The notes under the pieces are model-generated. The model was not told the origin of the DNA. It ran no database searches and saw nothing but the letters and a program-made list of their open reading frames with translations. From Cymbidium sinense (Eukaryota; Streptophyta; Magnoliopsida; Asparagales; Orchidaceae), in the NCBI GenBank assembly GCA_021442155.1, contig JAKCPB010001401.1, positions 434,001 to 498,000 on the forward strand: DNA of 64,000 bases, written 5' to 3'. Both the position numbers and the translations under genes were made by a program. Shown in pieces: positions 33,671-46,295 of this stretch (its first letter is position 1; every line of letters starts with the position of its first letter).

Positions 33671-33990
33671 AACTCATTGAAAAGAATATCGTCACCATCA
33701 CTAAGATCATAGTGGAGGCAAGGTAGCATATCAATGGGGATCAAGGTTAGTGGATATGGAGGTGGTAGTTGGGCATGGTTATGGAGGCAGGAAGGAAATG
33801 AGGTTATACTGTGGTGGTCTAAGAAATAAAGTTCTAGTTATCTAGATTTTTTGATTTTCTCTATGCATGCTCATTTTTTATCTATGTTGTCACTTGTGTC
33901 TTAGAAAACTTGCTATGTTACTTGGTTGATGAAATCAAAAAGAAGAAAGGTTGAATTTGAATTTGTTCTCTATTAAAAAAAAGAAAAAAC
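33671..33990 (+). pseudogene. GR-RBP retrocopy E
   Basis: Duplicate of copy C: AAGAATATCGTCACCATCAC, a shortened glycine-rich section (GGATATGGAGGTGGTAGTTG), then the UTR (CTATGCATGCTCATTTTTTA, CTTAGAAAACTTGCTATG) and an A-run at 33,975-33,990 ahead of CCCTAAA. The left edge is less clear than in C because several bases are missing. Confidence 0.75.
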
Positions 33991-36900
33991 CCTAAACCCT
34001 AAACTAAAACATGGACCTTAGACCTAAAACCTAAACCTTAAACCCTAAAAATCCTAAACCCTAAAAATCCTAAACTCTAAACCCTAAAACCGTAAACCAT
34101 AAACCATAAACCCTAAACCCTAAAACCTAAACTCTAAACCTAAACCAAACCTCAACAAATAAACCATTAAAGCTAAAAACTTAAACTAAACTAAATAAAC
34201 CTAAAATAAAATAAATAAAACTGAACCAAAATAAAGATAAAAATTAAACCTAAAACTAAATAAACCTAAACCTAAACTTAAAAAAATAAAATAAAATAAA
34301 ATAGATTAAATTAAAACCTAAACTAAACTAAAAAAAATAAAAAACCTAAATAAAAAAACTAAACCTAAAATAAAAATAAAACAAACCTAAAATAAAATAA
34401 AAGCCTAAACCTAAAAAATAAATCTATAATTAAATAAAAAATAAAAAATAAAACCTAAACTAAAAAAAACCTTAACCTAAATTAAATTAAAATAAACCTA
34501 AACTTAAACTAAAATAAACAAAAAGAAAATAAATAAAATCTAAATCTAAACCTAAACCTAAACCTAAATCCTAAATAAAATAACATAAACTAAAAATAAA
34601 CTTAAACCTAAACTAAAAAATAATACCTAAAAATAAACCTAAAATAAAACCAAAACCAACCAATAAATAAAATAAAATAAAAACCTAAACCTAAAAATAA
34701 ATAAAAAATAAAACATAAACCTAACATATAAAATTAAAAAAAAACTAAACTAAAAAATAAATAATAAAAAATAAACTAAAATAAATAAACCTAAATAAAT
34801 AAACTAATAAATATAAAATAAACATAAATAAAATAAAATAAACAAAATAATTAAAATAAACTAAATAAATAAAATAAACTTAAACCAGTTTGATTTAAAA
34901 AGATAAAACAAATGTTAAAATCCTACCTAAACTAAACCAAATGCCTAAACCCTACCCTACCCTAAACTCTAAACCTGACCCTAATGACTACCCCAATACC
35001 AAACCATAATGACCACAACCCAAATACACTAAAACTAAAAAAAAATGAAACTAAATAAACCTAAATAAAATAAATAAAAAATCTAAACCTAAATAGAATA
35101 AAAAAATAAATAAAAGATAAACCTAAAATAAACAAAACCAACTTAAACTTAAACATAAAATAAATAAAATAAAAAATAAAACCAAATAAAATAAAATAAA
35201 AAAATAAAACACTAAAATAAAATAAATAAAATCTAAAATGAACTAAAAAAATAAGAATAAAAAAACCTAAAATATTAAAACTAAAAAAAATAAAAATAAA
35301 ATATAATAAAATAAACAAACTAAAAATAACTAAAAAAAAAACCTAAAAACTAAACTAAAATAAAAAAACTAAACCTAAAAATAAAGAAAATGAACCTAAA
35401 CCTAAAACTTAAATAAATAAACCTAAACCCTATATAAACTAAAATAAACAAAAATAAACCAAAACTAAAAGAAACCTAAAATAAACCTAAATAAAACCTA
35501 AATCTAAACCAAAATAAAATAAAATAAGAACCTAAACATAAACCTAAAGTAAAAAAATAAAATAAAGAAACCAAAATAAACAATAAAACTAAAGCAAAAT
35601 AACAAAACCTAAAACCCCATAAAACTAAAATAGAAAATGTAAACTCAAATAAATAAACTAATAAATAAAAAAACCTAAATAAAATATACTAAAATAAACT
35701 AAAAAAATAAATAAAATAAAAATAAATATAAAATAAAACCACGTTTGCTTAATTTAAAACCTAAACCCTAAATAAATCTAATCACTAAATCCAAACCCTG
35801 GACCACTAACCAAACCACAAACTAATCCTACCACAAACATACCTGACTAAACCTAAACCTTAAAAAACCCTAAAAACCCAAACCTAAAAAACCAAGACCT
35901 GACCCTAAACCCTCCACTAACCTTAACCCAACTAAATCTTAACCACTAACCACAACCATCCTAATTAACTCTAAATGAACCCTACCTGAGCTAAACCTAA
36001 TAATAAAATAAAATAAACTAAATCTAACTAAAATAAATAAAACCTAAACCCACAAACTACATGAGATAAACTAAACCAAATGATAAATAATAAAATAAAC
36101 TAAAAATAAACCTAAACCTAGTAAAAAAAAAATAACCTAAAATAGACTAAAATAAAACAAAACCTAAATAAAATAAAAAAATAAAAACCAAAATAAAATA
36201 AAACCAAAAAAAATAAAATGAAATTAAAACTTAAAAAATAAAGATAAAATCTAAACCTAAAATTAAAATAAAAAACCTCAAAATAAATAAAATAAATAAA
36301 TAAAATAAATAAATAAAATAAAATAAACATAAATAAAAAAAAATAAACTAAAATAAATAAATAATTAAAATAAACTAATAAACTAAACCTCGGGTTTGGT
36401 TAAAACAGACCAAACCCAAACACTTAAATAAAATATCCATAAATAAAACTCCTAAATAAATAAAACTACCTTACTAAAAACAAAACAAAATAACAAACCT
36501 AAACCTAGGCCCTAAATTAATAAATAAAATAAACCACAACCACAATAACCTAAAAATAAAACCTAAATCTGACTAAAAAATTAAAACTAAACCTACTAAT
36601 TTAACCACAAAACTAACTCAAAACTGACATGACCACTCCACACCTGACCTCTCCTCTGACCCTCCTACATACCCACCACTGGGCTCTAAAAAACCCTAAA
36701 CCACTGAGCCCTAATTAAACCTGATAAACCTACAAAATAAACCTAAACTAAAAAATTAAACCTGACCTAATAAAATAAAATACTAATAAAAAATACATAA
36801 ACAAAAGATAAATAAATAAAACCAAAACAAAGATAAATAATTATAAATAATAAAATAAAATAAAATAAAATAAAAATAAAATAAACTAAAATAAATAAAA

Positions 36901-38108
36901 TAATCTAAATAATAAATAACAAAATAAATTTTGTTAATTTAAAATAAACTAACTAAACAAAAAATCTTAATATCTAATTAAAACTACCTCATAATCTCTA
37001 AACTTCCATAAATACCCTCTCCTAACTACTAAAACCCAATACATAAAACTCCACTACCACTACCCACTACTAAACTAACTCTAACTACCAAACCCTACTC
37101 CTCAACCCTAAACTCCTACTAAAAATACCCTCCACTGACCACTAAAAAATACCACTGAGCTTAACTACTCCTACTAACCTCTAAAAAAAATAAATAAAAA
37201 ATCCTAAATAATAAAATAATAAAATAAAACTAAACTAAAACCTAAACCTAACTAAAAAAATAAAAAAATAAAATAAATATAAACCTAAAACTAAAAAAAA
37301 TAAAATAAAAAAAAATAAAAAATAAATAAAACTAAAATAAAATAAACCAAAAATAAAATAAAATAAAAAAATAAAACCTAAACTTAAAATAAACCTAAAT
37401 GAATAAAATAAATAAAATTAAAACCTAAACTAAAAAAAACCTAAACCTAAAACAAAATAAAATAAACAAAATAAACTAAACCTAAACCTAAAATAAATAA
37501 AATAAAATAAAATAAAACTAAACCTAAAATAAAATAAATAAACATAAACAAAACCTAAACTAAATAAAATAAAATAAACTAAAATAAACCTAAATAAACT
37601 AAAATAAAACCTAAAATTAAAACCTAAAAATAAAATTTATAAAATAAATAAAACTAATCTTGAACCTAAAATAAAAAAATATAACCTAAACCAAAAATAA
37701 AATAAAAATAAACTCAATAAAATAAACCAAACTAAAGAATAAACTAAGATAAAACCTAGAAAATAAACCTAAAATAAATAAAACTAAACTAAATTAAAAA
37801 TAAAAAAATAAACCACATAAAAAATAAAAAAAATAAAATAAACTCAAATAAATTAAAAATAACATAAACCTAAACCAATGGGTTACTTAATTTAAAAAAA
37901 ACTGAAACCCTAAATCCTAACCCTAAACCCTAAACCCTATACATAACCCTAAGCCTAAAGCCAAACCACAAAACTTAAACCTAAACTCTAAAAAACCTAA
38001 ACCCACAAAACTTAAACCCTAAACCACAAAACACAACCACAAACCCAAAACCCCAAACACTAAATCAAACTAATGCTAAACCTAAACCCTAAACTAACCC
38101 AAAACCTA
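33991..38108 (+). repeat. Telomere-like satellite block 9 (multi-unit)
   Basis: Collinear with 20,401-24,748. Break motifs at about 34,888, 35,743, 36,393, 36,929 and 37,880 (spacings ~855, 650, 536 and 951) mirror those of block 6. Irregular CT/CA-rich stretches lie at 34,920-35,040, 35,790-36,000, 36,590-36,740 and 36,990-37,190, again where CCCTAAA tracts are expected. No coding sequence. Confidence 0.86.
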
Positions 38109-38549
38109 AGAATGGGTAGAACCTTGGCAGAACATCATTGCCAAGCCCCAATCTTGATCTGGGTGGAGGGGTGGCAGGAAGTGGTGGTGTGAGGGATATG
38201 GAGGTTTTGGTGGATATGGAAGTGGTGGTCAAAATAGTGGTGGTTATGGAGGCAGGAGGAGTGACCCAGGTTACAACTGTGGTGGTGGCTGAGAGAGATC
38301 AAGGATTTGATGGCGAATCACCTACTCAGGGGTGGGGTGGTTGATGAACTAAAAGAAGAAACGATCTAATCTATTGTATGGAACTGTGTCTTTAGAGTAG
38401 AGATGGTTCTACTTATCTAGGGTTTTGATTTGCTCTATGGTGCTTATTTTCTATGTCATAAAGTTTCTTAGAAAACTTGGGGTGCTACTTGGTTGATGAA
38501 ATGAAAAAGAAGAAACATTGAACCTGAATTTGTTCTCTGTTAAAAAAAA
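38109..38549 (+). pseudogene. GR-RBP retrocopy F
   Basis: Duplicate of copy D: AAGAATGGGTAGAACCTTGG, AGAACATCATTG, then glycine codons (GGTGGATATGGAAGTGGTGG) with frameshifts, then the UTR (TTATCTAGGGTTTTGATTTG) and A8 at 38,542-38,549. Over short stretches its RRM-end and glycine codons are less decayed than those of D. Confidence 0.8.
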
Positions 38550-38862
38550 CCTTAACCTTAACCCTAAACCCTATACTAAAACTTAAACCCTAAACCTAAA
38601 TCTTAAACTCTAAACCCTAAACCCTAAACCCTAAACCCTAAACCTTAAGCCCTAAAACCCGAAACTCTAAACCCTAAACCCAAAAACCATAAATCATAAA
38701 TCCTAAAACCCCTAAACTAACCTAAATCACAATCCTAAAACCTAAACCTAAACCCTAAACTAAACCTAACCCTAAAACCTAAACTAACCCTAAACCTAAA
38801 CCCTAAACTAACCAACTAAAACCTAAACCTAAACCCTAAACTAACCCTAAACCTTGAAAAGA
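38550..38862 (+). repeat. Telomere-like satellite block 10
   Basis: CCCTAAA/CCTAAA words only, collinear with 25,173-25,485. Ends at CCTTGAAAAGATATCATTAG. Confidence 0.85.
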
Positions 38863-40460
38863 TATCATTAGGAGTAGATCAAGAATAACCTAATCCTAAC
38901 ATAGTTATGGTAGCTAAAGAAAATGTCTTCAAGAGACTTTCCCTTAACATTTATTGATTTAAATACACTAAATCCTATCCCTAAATCATATTATAATATC
39001 ATATATTATAGTATAATGTAGCATCATATATTTGATCATGTAGTGATGTGTTTTTGGATGTTATAAGATATTTGAAATGTTTTAGTATATTATGGTATTA
39101 TTATGCCTATAGTCATATTAATATAAATCATAAAAATATTAATTTAATAAATGAGATATGAAATTTGTTAAATTTGAAGTGGGAATTAGGTTGTAGTACT
39201 AAAGGAGTGCTTCATACTTGTAGTTTAAAAAAGTAAGATTTTATGTTCAAAATAAATATTATATGTTGATAGTATAGCATCATATATCATAATATATTGT
39301 TCTACATTTTAAATTCTTTTAGTATTTTACAATCATCATCAACCTACACTAGCATTATTTATAAAATGTTTATTTAGACTTTAAAATGGTAGAATTTGGC
39401 CAAATTCATAATAGGTAGAGCATGACATCATAATATATTATTTCAATTTAAATGTGTATGACTAATATATATAGTTTTTTATTATTTAGACTAATTTTAT
39501 TATTTTTTATCTTAAGCAATCCTTTGTGATCTGATATGCAATATAATATAATATAATATGTTATAGTGTATTATAATTTAGGATGCCATAAAAAGTGTAT
39601 CATCATGCATTATAACATACTATTGTGTATTACTACTTGTTGTTTAGCATATTTTAGTTTATTAGTATGGTGTAGTAGAGTTTGTACTAGTATAATTCAT
39701 AAAATATTGATTTATAAGCGAGATGATGGGATTGGCCAAAGTTAAGTAACCTTTAGGGAACATCATTGGGGGTGATGGTGTCTCATTTAATCAAAAGAAT
39801 GGAATTTTGCATCCAAAATAAATGTTCATTTTTCAACCAAATTTTATAAATTTCTTGCTTAAAGTGATTCATTTTAAGGTGTAATGTAATGATAATATAT
39901 AATATGAAAGCATATTAAAATATAATGTACATAACAATATAACTTCACATATATATGAATGTGGTGGTGTGTTACTAAATGTTATTGTACATTTTAGTAT
40001 GTTTTACTTTTGTTATAATACATTGGGTCAAAACTCACAAAAATGTAATTTGAAGGTTGAGATGAAAGAATTTGGCCAAATTCATGGCACCAAGAAGCAA
40101 CAAAAAATTATTATTTTTATTTTGTATTTCTAATAAAAAAATATCAATTTTACATCAAAATGAACTTTATTCATATATTGAGAAAATTTTGTTATTTGTT
40201 CCTTTTAAGTGATTTTAATGAGTGTAATGTTAGATAATATATTATATTATAGCAAATTATAGTATAACATCATATATTATAATATAATATAGTGTTATAA
40301 TTCACTATAATATGTTTAGCATGATATTGTATAGAAGTTTGAGCTTGCATCACAAATCATAAAATGTTGATTACAATGTTAAGATGATGTAATTTAAAGG
40401 AATACATTATTAGGCTTTTGGTTGAAGTATTAAAGGTGTGCATAGAGATGAAATATGATT
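38863..40460. repeat. AT-rich module M (copy 2)
   Basis: Collinear with 25,486-27,150, with the same internal repeats. Palindrome GAATTTGGCCAAATTC at 39,392-39,407 and 40,068-40,083. A ~50 bp internal repetition present near 26,590-26,640 in copy 1 is absent here. No coding sequence. Confidence 0.75.
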
Positions 40461-42650
40461 TGATGAGAATTCCATGTCAAGGACATGGAGGGAGATCCTA
40501 GGGGATCGACATGCATTGGACATGACATGTGAGGGGTCATAGAAGAAGAAAATCTACTGGGGATAAGGTTTGAATTTGATTTGATTATATGATTTATGGA
40601 AAGAAGATAGGGTTAGAATCTATAATCCACTAGATTAAGATGAATCAACTTTAATTTATTTTGTTTTAATTGATGTGGAGGCATATTTACTAGAGATATG
40701 GGATCGAGTCCGCTAGGGATCAGGTATATGAACCTTCCACTAGGGAAGCAAGTTCGCTATCCTTTGAGATTAGATTTGAGTTTGATTTCATAGATTTGTT
40801 TGGGGATGTATCTGCTGGGGATAAGAGTTTGGTTAGATTTCTTTGATTTAGACTCTACTGGGGGAGTTGGCTTAATTTGGTTCCACCAGGAAGGTTGGTT
40901 TTAAATTTGATTTGTTTGCTTGACATGTTTATATATGATTTTGGATCCATTGGGGAGAAGAGTGTAATTTAAATCCACTAGGGAAAATCAGATTGGTTTT
41001 AATTTAATCTAAGTTAATGTATAGACCCTGTCAGTGTGTGATGGACCCACTAAGAAGGGGCTATATCAACCTTGACCTACGTTAAGTTTTGAAATCCAAA
41101 GGGATAGTCTACCGGCTGTGGGGTAGAGCTAGCCAACCTAAGGGGTTTCCTTTCGGTGTGCAACGATTCTGCTAGGAAGAAGGCGTAGTAGACATACATC
41201 TGCCAAAGAAAGAAACAACCACTGGGGTGACCTATTGAATGCACAAAAAATTGAACCTGACCTAGGGAGACTATTGAGTGAATGCTGGGACATATGTCAA
41301 CTCAAAAGCAGTCAAGATTAATTTTATCTTAATTTCATGTCATTTGATTTGGTTTGTTTGGTTTAGTTTGATTTTGAAGAGGGCATATCCTTTGGGAATG
41401 TGAGCTGGTCAAATTTGATAAATTTAATATGGACCATGTCGATTATGATGGACCCACTAAGAAGGGGATATATATAAGACTTGTCTTATCTTAGATTTAC
41501 AAATCAAAGGGATAGTCTACTTGCGGTGGGGTAGAGCTATCCAACTTAAGGGTTGCCTTTTGTGTCTGATGGTTGCTAGGAAAATGGTATAGACTTACAT
41601 CTTCTAAAGTAAAGAACAACCATGGGGTGACCTGTTGGTATCACAATAAATCAAACCCAACATAGGGGACATCTTAAGTGAATGGGGAACTTATATCAAC
41701 TCAAGAATAGCCAAGCAATTCCTATAGGGAGTTTTGCTGACACTGCCCTAAAGATAGGATATTTGCATGGGAAAAGGTACCACTAGGTGTGTCCTTATAA
41801 TCCACAAGTGAATATACATATTTTTTTATATATTTATGTGGACCCTGTTGGTGTGTGAGGGACCACACTGAGAAGGGGATATGTTGACCTATCTTAGATT
41901 TCTGGACCAAGGAGAATCGCACATCCAGAGGTGGTTCTAAGAAGAACTGTCTGTCGATAGTAACTGTAGTGTCTAAATGGTGTCACAAAGGATGTGATCC
42001 AAATATAGTGCCCACAAGGGAGGTGCTGCTAGGGGCATTATGTTGAGCTTTGGAAAAGCAAGCATATAGGTGTACAATGGCTAACCAAAGAAAGCATGTG
42101 AACTTACATCTGCCATGAGTGGTGTATCTAAGGTGCGAGAACCAAACCTAAGGTGTATCCATCGGGTGGTGTATCCATCGCATAGTGAGAACCAACCAAC
42201 TAAGGTGTTGATTGTGCAATAATAAATCTAAAAGAAAGCATGTAAGCTTATAACTTTCCAAGCAGAAGTAATCATCGATATAGTCTGTCATCAGTAGGAC
42301 ATATACTATATGACCTAAAGTGACTACTAAATGGGGAGCCACGAGGAAGGACTAGACCCAAACTTGAAGTAATCAGGAGGAAAGGAGTTTCTATGGGACT
42401 TATCCTAAACCTCAAATGTACTCAACCTAGCTAGTGCACGAAGGCTAATCCAAGAAGAAAGCGTAGCAAACTCATATCCTCTTAAATGAAGCCAACATGA
42501 AGTAGCTTACTGGCCATGCAATAAAGCCTACCAAACTAACAAGGAGCTCATCGGTGTGCAGTGGAAAAGTAAAGAAGGAAAGCATAGCAGACTTACATCC
42601 TCCAAAGCAAGAAGAACTTTGAGGTGACACACTAGTAAGGTAGCATGTCA
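40460..42650 (-). repeat. Tandem-repeat region downstream of Gypsy G3 integrase
   Basis: Collinear with 27,150-29,400. Units ATGGACCCACTAAGAAGGGG near 41,040 and 41,450, and core AAGAAGGCGTAGTAGACATA near 41,175. This copy keeps a more complete first unit (GTCTACCGGCTGTGGGG near 41,107) than the first region. No coding sequence. Confidence 0.65.
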
Positions 42651-45600
42651 ACCTAGAAGCTACTATGTGAGTGCCCTTTGGGTGGTTAGTGTTGGACCAT
42701 ATCATGTTGACATTTGTGTGTCAATATCTATGCAATCTTTGATCATCGAAGGCTAGTTGTATCCTAGTCTCTTGATCTAGGCTTTCATCTTTGGACTAGA
42801 ATGGTTGGCTCTACATAATCTTGATTGTACCTCGATCATAATCCTAAGAGCTTCGTGCTTGTCTAAACAATGTAACCATATATGATTGAAAGACCATCGG
42901 TACAAGACACCATCAACAAGAGCATAGGAAAGTGCTCTCTACTTCATCTGATAGGCTTGAGACTTCTCTTGAGGTAGTTTCCCTTTATTTAGCAATCCAT
43001 GAATGGTTGCCTCCAATCTAACTCCTCGTCCTTCTTGGCAATGGTGACCTCCCTTCAGAGTACTTTGATGAGTTTAATATCAACAAGGAAAAGAATTATC
43101 TATTTTGGACCTTTATTTATATGGACTCATCCTCCAGACATGCCAACTCCTTGGTAAGCTTGTCTAAACAACTACAGCATTCTCTCCTTGAGGAATCTTA
43201 AAAATGGTAACCTCAGATTTAGGCTATCTCTGTTGTACTTGTGGTAGTGATAGAGCTTAGCTTTTTCTTTATAAGACCCACATTTGATTGATAACTAAGA
43301 ACCCCGATGTTGATGTTGGATGCTAGAGTACTAACTCATGATTGAACTCATATTCATCTTCATTATTGGTACAAGGATTGGATAGATGATATGAGAATCT
43401 CATAACATCATTATCTTGAGCTAAGAGATCCATTCTATGCCTTTCTAGAATAGTAGATTATGGTTCTTCTCCTCCAAGAGAGAAAACAAACCATCAAAGT
43501 ACATCTAGTGGTGAATGCTAGTATCCCTTAAGTTCATGATTTTTTCGAGATCATCACTAGCGAAGAGTCATCACAATGGGTGTCTTTGCTAAGAAATCTA
43601 CTAGTGCTTATCAATTCATCGCACGGAGGGGTATGAAAGTAATGGAAAATTGTGAGAGGATCATGGACCATCATGCCAACCATCTGGATAGCATCGGCCA
43701 TGTCATTATATACTTTAGTGGACTAATCCTAGAGATTAAGTTCACCTTATGCGAAAGCACGTAATGATGTATCTTTTGTTATGTAAGTATTAAAGCTAGG
43801 CATGTTTCTTAATGGGTGGATAATTAGCCTCAATAGAGATTAGATGACAGCTGAGGTAGTAGGGTGCATTGTCCTTCCCTTCATTGTTGGCTTGGGCTAA
43901 CAAAGCACCAAAGGAGTCATCTAATGTAATAGTGTAAAGTATGAGTAGTTTGCTCAGGATAGGGGCTACTAGAATTGTTGGTGTCATCATGTAATGCTTG
44001 ATGTCTTTGAAGGCATGCTCACACTTGTCATTCCACTTGAACTTGGCATCCTTTTTGGTAAGTGCTAAGAGTAGCTGACATCTTTTTGATAGATTAGATA
44101 TAAAGCATTTTAGATATGTAAACTGCTTTTAGAATGATCTGAGTTGAGTTAAAATTTTAAGAGGAGGCATTTTTAATATCGGCTTGATCTTCTTCGGATT
44201 GATTTTGATTCCCTAGTGTTGGACAACAAACCCAAAGAAATTTCCTAAAGCTACTCCGAATGCACACTTTAGGGGATTCAATTTGAAGTTATATTGACTT
44301 AACTATTCGAAAACTTCTTCAAGTCAAAGAGATGATTTTCCTTTTCTCTACTTTTGACCATGAGATCATCGACATAGCACTCGACTTGATGATGAATGAG
44401 CTCATCGAAGAATAGATTCATTGCTCATGTAATGTATCAACATTTTAAGGCTAAAATGACCTTATAAGTAGATTCCAATGGGATCCAAAATTGTGTTTCT
44501 TTCATCTTAAGGGTCATCTTTATTTGGTTATATCTGGATGAGCCATCCATGAAAGAGAATCTTGCATGAGATGAGGCAATCTCCACCATCTCAGATTGGT
44601 AGTGGAAATTTGTCTTTTGGACATGCCTTATTTAAATCCTAAAAATCGATGCATATATAAATTTGGCCATTCATTTTCTTAACTGGGATGACACTGGCTA
44701 AATAGGTAGTGTATTTTTCTTTTTGAATGAAGCCAACATTGATCAATTTCTTGACTTCAAAAATAACCTGTTGTTTTATGTCTAATCACATACGCGTAGG
44801 AGCTTGCTCGATATGGTTAGTAGTAGGCTCTATTGCTAGTTTATGGACCACTATGTTAGGAGCCAATCCAGGTATATCTTCATAACTAAATGCAAAGTAG
44901 TCCTTAAACTCAATCAATAGCTTAAAATAAGTCATTGGTTTAACTTTCATTCAATAAAGAATTGATATATGTTGGGTGTGGATCTTCTTTAGTTCCTAAG
45001 TTGATTTCCATGAGCTCGTCAATGACTGACTTGATCTCTTGTTCAAACTCTGATGGTGCATATTTAACTCAAAATCATCAGATCATCTAAAGTTTCTAAG
45101 CACTCCTCCCATGAGTTAATGTAATTTGAAAAAACTATAAGATTCCAAATGATGGTGATGACTAAAGATGTCATCATCATCTGACTGCCAATCTTGGTCG
45201 ATCTTGATTGAGAGCTTTTGCAATTATTCTTCCATATTCCTTTGAAGTAGTCATATGATTTGACCAAGTATGTGATTAACCCTTTCTTTTGCTAAATTAT
45301 CAACACAAGGCATGTACCAATCAAAAGGTAATTCTATTAATTCTTTATATGAATCATCCTCAAGTTCTGCATCAACTTTTTTACTTGAGGATGATGCTCC
45401 TAGAAAGAACCTCTGAGTCTTCAAACATGTGGATGGCTTAGGAGCTTCCTTAACTAACAAACCCTCAGCTTTTTGAGGGAAAGTGGTGTTAGAGCTAAGT
45501 TTCCCAATTGATGCCTAACTGTTTCACATATAGATTTGGATAAACTTATGCTTTGCTTTGTAGCCCAATCTTCATCGCTATCTGGCTCAAGTGTCACCTC

Positions 45601-46295
45601 TGAAGGAATCTACTACTGAGAAGAGTTGGCTGGTGTTCTAACCATATAAGACTCATCCTATGAACTAGATTCTAAGTCTATATAGATAGCAGGTGTACTA
45701 CTGGTAGCTAGGACATATCTTATATTAGGCTGCCAATAAGGAGTTTTTCCATCCCTTGGGCCCCTTGTCTTTTTGGTGGAGGTGGTCATCCTACCCATAT
45801 GTTGAATGGAGTAATGAACTAGGTGGAATCTAATGTCATGCTCCACTTCCTCCTTCAAGTCTATTTTTTTGCTCCCTTTTATTTTCTTTTTCATTTTCTC
45901 TTTCTTTTTATTTTTCTTTATTTTTATTTTTTTATTTTATTTTTAAACTTTGGCCAAGTTGCAAGAATAGACTTGTTAATTTTGAGGGAGGTAGTAAGTC
46001 ATCCTCATATATGCGAGCTAGTATAAATGGCAGATCTCCTTTGACACAATAGATGATCCCACCTCTCACAAACTTCATACACGATGTAGGAGGATGGAAC
46101 TATGTTGTTCTTATGTATCCATGGTCTCTCAAGCAAAGCATTGAAAGATGTATCCAAGTCTTTAATGTGAAAATTTTCTTCAGTCTTCCAATCATCTATC
46201 TCAGAACAACACTATGGAGCCTAAGGCTATTGACCTCATTTTGGAGAATGATTCAATCTTCCATCTTAGACTTAGAGTCTTCTAGACACTAAGAC
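42560..46295 (-). mobile_element. Gypsy fragment G3 (integrase finger to protease region)
   Basis: The longest Gypsy stretch here. Read on -: protease-end motif SFNALLERPWIHKNNIVPSS (about 46,165-46,085), CVKGDLPFILARIYEDD (about 46,045-45,995), Lys-rich then acidic linker (45,894-45,251, with SSSSKKVDAELEDDSYKEL), RT N-terminus near 44,960-44,690, RT thumb and RNase H start (43,990-43,796, VAPILSKLLILYTITLDDSF), second RNase H remains near 43,330, integrase finger 43,000-42,720. Integrase core deleted as in G2. No LTR seen. Confidence 0.85.

Larger units (their letters stand above)
32618..45970. repeat. Tandem segmental duplication, copy 2 (~13.35 kb)
   Basis: Second copy of the unit at 19,020-32,617. 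Its left edge is a junction inside Gypsy sequence: linker sequence to ~32,617 is followed by RT sequence equivalent to 19,020 and 44,160. Its right edge runs on without a break into Gypsy protease-region sequence (45,970-46,295), so this copy keeps the older continuation. Confidence 0.88.

Noticed and set aside
14050..36330. Minus-strand F/Y/L/I-rich frames in telomere-like DNA (14,050, 22,630, 35,061, 36,118)
   Set aside because: These are reverse translations of AAATAAA/CCTAAA repeats; low complexity with no start context or homology.
38138..38344. 68-codon frame in GR-RBP copy F
   Set aside because: It reads a shifted frame through a broken glycine-rich section; the copy is a retro-pseudogene.
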